Shown here: piece by piece, positions 61,594-64,000 of the stretch
Position numbering within the stretch: position 1 is the first letter of the stretch
Layout of the letters: the number at the start of each line of letters is the position of its first letter
Source: Parapedobacter tibetensis
GTDB taxonomy: Bacteria > Bacteroidota > Bacteroidia > Sphingobacteriales > Sphingobacteriaceae
Assembly: GCF_024704835.1 (NCBI RefSeq)
Contig: NZ_JAMXBE010000010.1
Location: 1-64,000, forward strand
DNA length: 64,000 nucleotides
Direction: 5' to 3'
Made by a program: the position numbers and the translations under genes
Notes under the pieces: model-generated
What the model saw: only the letters and a program-made list of their open reading frames with translations
The model's database searches: none
What the model was told of the DNA's origin: nothing

Positions 61594-62325
61594 TCAACCT
61601 TCAACATCGTACTTTTGAAATAAAGATTTTAATTGTTCAGCGGTTAATCCCAACTCCTTCAACCGTGTTCTGCATTCCTGTGCAAGGTCTGGCTCGTCCA
61701 TAAAAGTTGCCAGGTCCAACTGCAGTATCCATGCTTCGGCGATGTCTGTTTTGTCTTCATTTTCCGCTTTCCGCAAGGCTACATCCAGGGTCTTCGCTGC
61801 CGCTTGTTCATCCTCCTTGTAATCACGGAACCTGATAGCCATGGCAATGGATTTTTGCAAGGGGCTTTGGTCTTTGTTGTCCGCTTTCTCCCAGGTTTCC
61901 TGGTCTTTGTCTGTTTCTCGGCCATCAACGAAAATAATGGAATTACCGGAAACATCCGTTAACGTAAATCGGGTTGTACCCGGTTTCATCCGAGAAATCC
62001 TTGGTATGCCTGAGTGCGGCACTTTGCCCAGCTTCTCCTTGAATCGCGCCCTGAATTCCTGATACACCTTTCCTGCGTCGGGCACCATCACGAGACAACC
62101 GCTGTATTCATAGTTCACGGCTTCCATACCCCTGACACGTCCGAAATGCAATTCGGAACCGCCCCGTGCTACCACACCGTATTGATAGGGGCGGGTTTGT
62201 TTATAAGTAATCTCAAATCCCAGCATTTCCCAGAAGGATAGCGTTTCCACTATGGATACACACGGCAGGATTGGGACGGTGGTCCATTCTTTTTTGTTCT
62301 TTTCATCGGTCATTTCCATGATCAT
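61594..62325 (-). CDS. VOC-family (glyoxalase/bleomycin-resistance fold) protein with helical C-terminus
   Basis: The start at 62325 (MIMEMTDEKN) is preferred. The N-terminal half is a VOC domain (VPILPCVSIVETLSFWEMLG, ELHFGRVRGMEAVNYEYSGC, TRFTLTDVSGNSIIFVDG). The rest is a ~100-residue helical domain (AAAKTLDVALRKAENEDK, ECRTRLKELGLTAEQLKSLF). It may bind a toxic electrophile or antibiotic. It is 87 bp downstream of an HxlR gene with a palindrome in the spacer, so it is probably HxlR-controlled. Confidence 0.85.
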   Translation of the reverse strand: MIMEMTDEKNKKEWTTVPILPCVSIVETLSFWEMLGFEITYKQTRPYQYGVVARGGSELHFGRVRGMEAVNYEYSGCLVMVPDAGKVYQEFRARFKEKLGKVPHSGIPRISRMKPGTTRFTLTDVSGNSIIFVDGRETDKDQETWEKADNKDQSPLQKSIAMAIRFRDYKEDEQAAAKTLDVALRKAENEDKTDIAEAWILQLDLATFMDEPDLAQECRTRLKELGLTAEQLKSLFQKYDVEG

Positions 62326-62368
62326 TTTATTTGATGCAAACCTAGGCACTATGATTTACAAGGCCATT

Positions 62369-62392
62369 TTTATATACTTTTTTGTATATAAA
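62369..62392. promoter_or_regulatory. Palindrome upstream of the VOC gene, probable HxlR operator
   Basis: TTTATATAC (62369-62377) and GTATATAAA (62384-62392) are perfect 9-bp arms with a 6-nt centre, between the hxlR gene end and the VOC start. An A/T-rich core also suits a promoter. Confidence 0.6.
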
Positions 62393-62412
62393 GGAAAAAG
62401 CAGGCAAAGCCC

Positions 62413-62766
62413 TCAAGGCGTGTGATCAATTCCAGCTTCTTTCATTAGGGAAATACCATATTCGGCCAATTGGTCAATGACCGGCAAGGCCATTTCGGCC
62501 TTCGCTGTCAGTTGGTACTCCACCCTTGGCGGCTTCTCTTGGAAAGTCTGCCTGGTAACCATGTTTTTTTCCTCCAATTCACGCAATTGGGTAATCAGCA
62601 TTTTATGGGAGATGTGAGGTATGGATTTTTTCAAGTCGCCATACCGCAGTGCCCCGGTCCGTAGGCAATTTAATATCGGGATTTTCCACGTACCGCCTAT
62701 ATGTGCCATGGCAAACTCAACGGGGCTGTAAAAAATCCGCTTGTTGTAAAGGAAATCGTTCATCAT
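62413..62766 (-). CDS. HxlR-family winged-helix regulator
   Basis: The 117-residue product shows FAMAHIGGTWKIPILNCLRT, GALRYGDLKKSIPHISHKML, ITQLRELEEKNMVTRQTF and PPRVEYQLTAKAEMALPVI, the full HxlR pattern, without the usual N-terminal Cys. It is the third HxlR gene in this window and lies upstream of a VOC gene on the same strand. Confidence 0.9.
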   Translation of the reverse strand: MMNDFLYNKRIFYSPVEFAMAHIGGTWKIPILNCLRTGALRYGDLKKSIPHISHKMLITQLRELEEKNMVTRQTFQEKPPRVEYQLTAKAEMALPVIDQLAEYGISLMKEAGIDHTP

Positions 62767-63144
62767 ACTATTTTCAAAACAGGTTATCCGGTGTTGCCGG
62801 ACTCACGCGCTACGAAATTATACAAATAACCAATGCCTCGCATTTCTTTAGCCTTGCAAAATGGATATGGTTTTATAAATTAGCCAACCCAACTGCGATG
62901 ACCTAAGCTAGGAATACACCACTTGAGTATGGATTAACTGGATAAACCTTGATGAACACCAAATTGCGGTGGATACAGGAATATCCGTATAATTGGTGAA
63001 TGGGTAAGCGGTATATTTCCACAATGGGAGGCACAAAACACCGGATTTTCCGAGCTGATTTGGAGTATATTTTTCTTTTGTCCTACATATTCAAAAAAAA
63101 TATCCCATTTTTGCTGGCACTATGATTGTTTAACCCTAATTCAC
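62767..63144. other. Intergenic between hxlR and fadR/gntR
   Basis: About 380 bp with no gene. It must contain the promoters for two divergent regulators. I find no exact TAnnTTTG pair. A possible -33 TTTTTG is near 63111. Confidence 0.35.
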
Positions 63145-63849
63145 ATGGCAAGCAAGAATTTAAGTAACGATATTGAAAAAATCGCCTCCACGACGATGGC
63201 CGACGTAGTCGAAACCCGATTGCGCGAGTACTTGAAGAAGAAAGCCTTCAAACCGGGCGATGCCCTGCCGAAAGAGCTTGAGCTGGCCGAGGCCTTGGAC
63301 GTGAGCCGGAATGTGGTGCGCGAAGCATTGAGCAGACTGCGCATGCTGGGCATGATCGAGTCACGGAAAAAGCGCGGCATGATTTTGGCCGAACCGGACA
63401 TCCTGGGCGGATTCGAGCGTGTAATGGATCCGCTCATCCTCGACCAGAAAACCCTGAAGGATCTGTTTGAATTGCGCCTGGTGCTGGAAATGGGGCTGGC
63501 GGATCTGCTTTATGCACGGATGACCGATAAGGACCTGAAGGAACTGGAGCAGATTGTGAATAAAGAGGTCAATAAAGTGCAAAAGCCTTTCAAGGTGAAA
63601 TATGAAATCGCTTTCCATGGCAAGCTCTACCAGATGACGGGCAACGAAACCTTCACCCGTTTCCAAAATATGCTCTTGCCGGTATTTGAGTATGTGGTAA
63701 ACGAAGAAGAAAAAATAAACGGTGCGGCCAAAGTGGGCAAAGTGACCCATCGGGATCTGCTCGACCTGCTGAAAAGCGGTAGCCCGGAGGATTTCCGGCA
63801 TGCCATGAAGGAGCACCTCAGTCCGCATTTTGAAAAATTAAGCCGCTAG
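63145..63849 (+). CDS. FadR-family GntR transcriptional regulator
   Basis: The 234-residue product has an N-terminal winged HTH (ALPKELELAEALDVSRNVVR, EALSRLRMLGMIESRKKRG, residues ~40-78) and an all-helical FCD ligand-binding domain (DLFELRLVLEMGLADLLYAR, KYEIAFHGKLYQMTGN, HRDLLDLLKSGSPEDFRHAM). FCD-type members usually control catabolic loci for sugar acids or organic acids. A promoter -7 element 118 bp downstream, at the window edge, suggests a target operon beyond it. Confidence 0.93.
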   Translation: MASKNLSNDIEKIASTTMADVVETRLREYLKKKAFKPGDALPKELELAEALDVSRNVVREALSRLRMLGMIESRKKRGMILAEPDILGGFERVMDPLILDQKTLKDLFELRLVLEMGLADLLYARMTDKDLKELEQIVNKEVNKVQKPFKVKYEIAFHGKLYQMTGNETFTRFQNMLLPVFEYVVNEEEKINGAAKVGKVTHRDLLDLLKSGSPEDFRHAMKEHLSPHFEKLSR

Positions 63850-63966
63850 TAGCCCTTGCCACCACACACAAGGCAAGCCACCGTTAGGCTCGTACAGAAA
63901 ACCAAGGATAGGTATCCGGATGGGATGCAAGTACCATTGCACCCAGTCAATAGCATATTATAATCA

Positions 63967-63974
63967 TATCTTTG
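63967..63974 (+). promoter_or_regulatory. Promoter -7 element at the window edge
   Basis: TATCTTTG matches TAnnTTTG. The best -33 candidate is a TTG at 63937-63939, farther than 19 bp. It probably serves a gene just outside the window, plausibly the target of the FadR-type regulator. Confidence 0.5.
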
Positions 63975-64000
63975 TAAGAAGAAGCACAAGGAAACCAAGC

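Noticed and set aside
60766-61618. Several overlapping plus-strand frames of 74-159 codons
   Set aside because: They are translations of the 85-bp tandem array in different phases; the period is not a multiple of three and the peptides have no consistent repeat or domain.

Overview
The window reads as chromosomal DNA of a Bacteroidota member, most likely family Sphingobacteriaceae. The evidence is three SusC/SusD or TonB-receptor loci, ECF sigma/FecR pairs, Bacteroidota-type promoters (TTTG-N19-TAnnTTTG), lipoproteins with short Cys lipoboxes, and DUF4974-type FecR proteins. I cannot name the species from sequence alone. Most of the window is accessory DNA: defence systems, toxin-like modules, decayed genes and several repeat families.

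Layout. 0-8.6 kb: a segment bounded by two direct copies of a ~210 bp repeat. It carries a transglutaminase/discoidin lipoprotein, a 5'-truncated O-antigen-ligase-like gene, and a lipoprotein ending in a JAMM/JAB-like domain, followed by a string of small secreted or membrane proteins and broken fragments that resemble a polymorphic-toxin cassette array. 8.6-10.8 kb: a DUF3800 protein, an ABM-fold protein, an Ada-like Cys motif protein, the 3' piece of a tRNA-Leu, and a 22-codon sbcD stub. 10.8-14.95 kb: a very AT-rich island with two overlapping reverse-transcriptase genes that I identify as drt3a/drt3b (DRT type 3 antiphage system). A non-coding tract follows, with an ACACACACA motif and an intrinsic terminator, and is the likely DRT3 ncRNA. 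15.1-16.9 kb: an AbiEi/AbiEii toxin-antitoxin pair with a textbook promoter and a perfect 26-bp-arm palindrome. 17.0-17.75 kb: an XRE regulator and, divergently, a perfect promoter driving a ~265 nt structured untranslated RNA that ends in a terminator.

18-28 kb: a mosaic ~1 kb GC-rich tract, then TlpA-like thioredoxin, SusC and SusD. Opposite strand: a small anchored protein, a MauE-like membrane protein carrying in-frame repeat insertions, a Crp/Fnr-like regulator and a LuxR-type two-component pair. 28-33 kb: a HTH gene, a SusC plug fragment, a sialidase, an MFS exporter, an SDR oxidoreductase, two HxlR regulators, a DHFR-like reductase and an IS982 fragment. 34-45 kb: a complete minus-strand polysaccharide-utilisation locus (ECF sigma, FecR, SusC, SusD, GH97, metallophosphoesterase/PQQ propeller). 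45.8-52.6 kb: a second sigma/FecR/TonB-receptor/lipoprotein module flanked by an 82 bp direct repeat.

52.7-57.3 kb: frameshifted AraC and NAD(P)H-oxidoreductase genes, an ECF42 sigma/DGPF-protein pair and two DoxX-like proteins. 58-60.7 kb: a lysis-cassette-like set (three-TM holin-like protein, WCAAFVSW-type endolysin-like protein, a C-terminal fibronectin-like protein, and a lipoprotein with C-terminal TM resembling a u-spanin). 60.8-61.6 kb: an exact 85 bp tandem array. 61.6-64 kb: a VOC protein, HxlR and FadR/GntR regulators, and a promoter element leading out of the window.

The most notable content is the DRT3 operon with its candidate template RNA, the orphan structured RNA at 17.5 kb, repeat elements inserted in frame in at least two genes, and the toxin-like cassette array at 4-8.3 kb.
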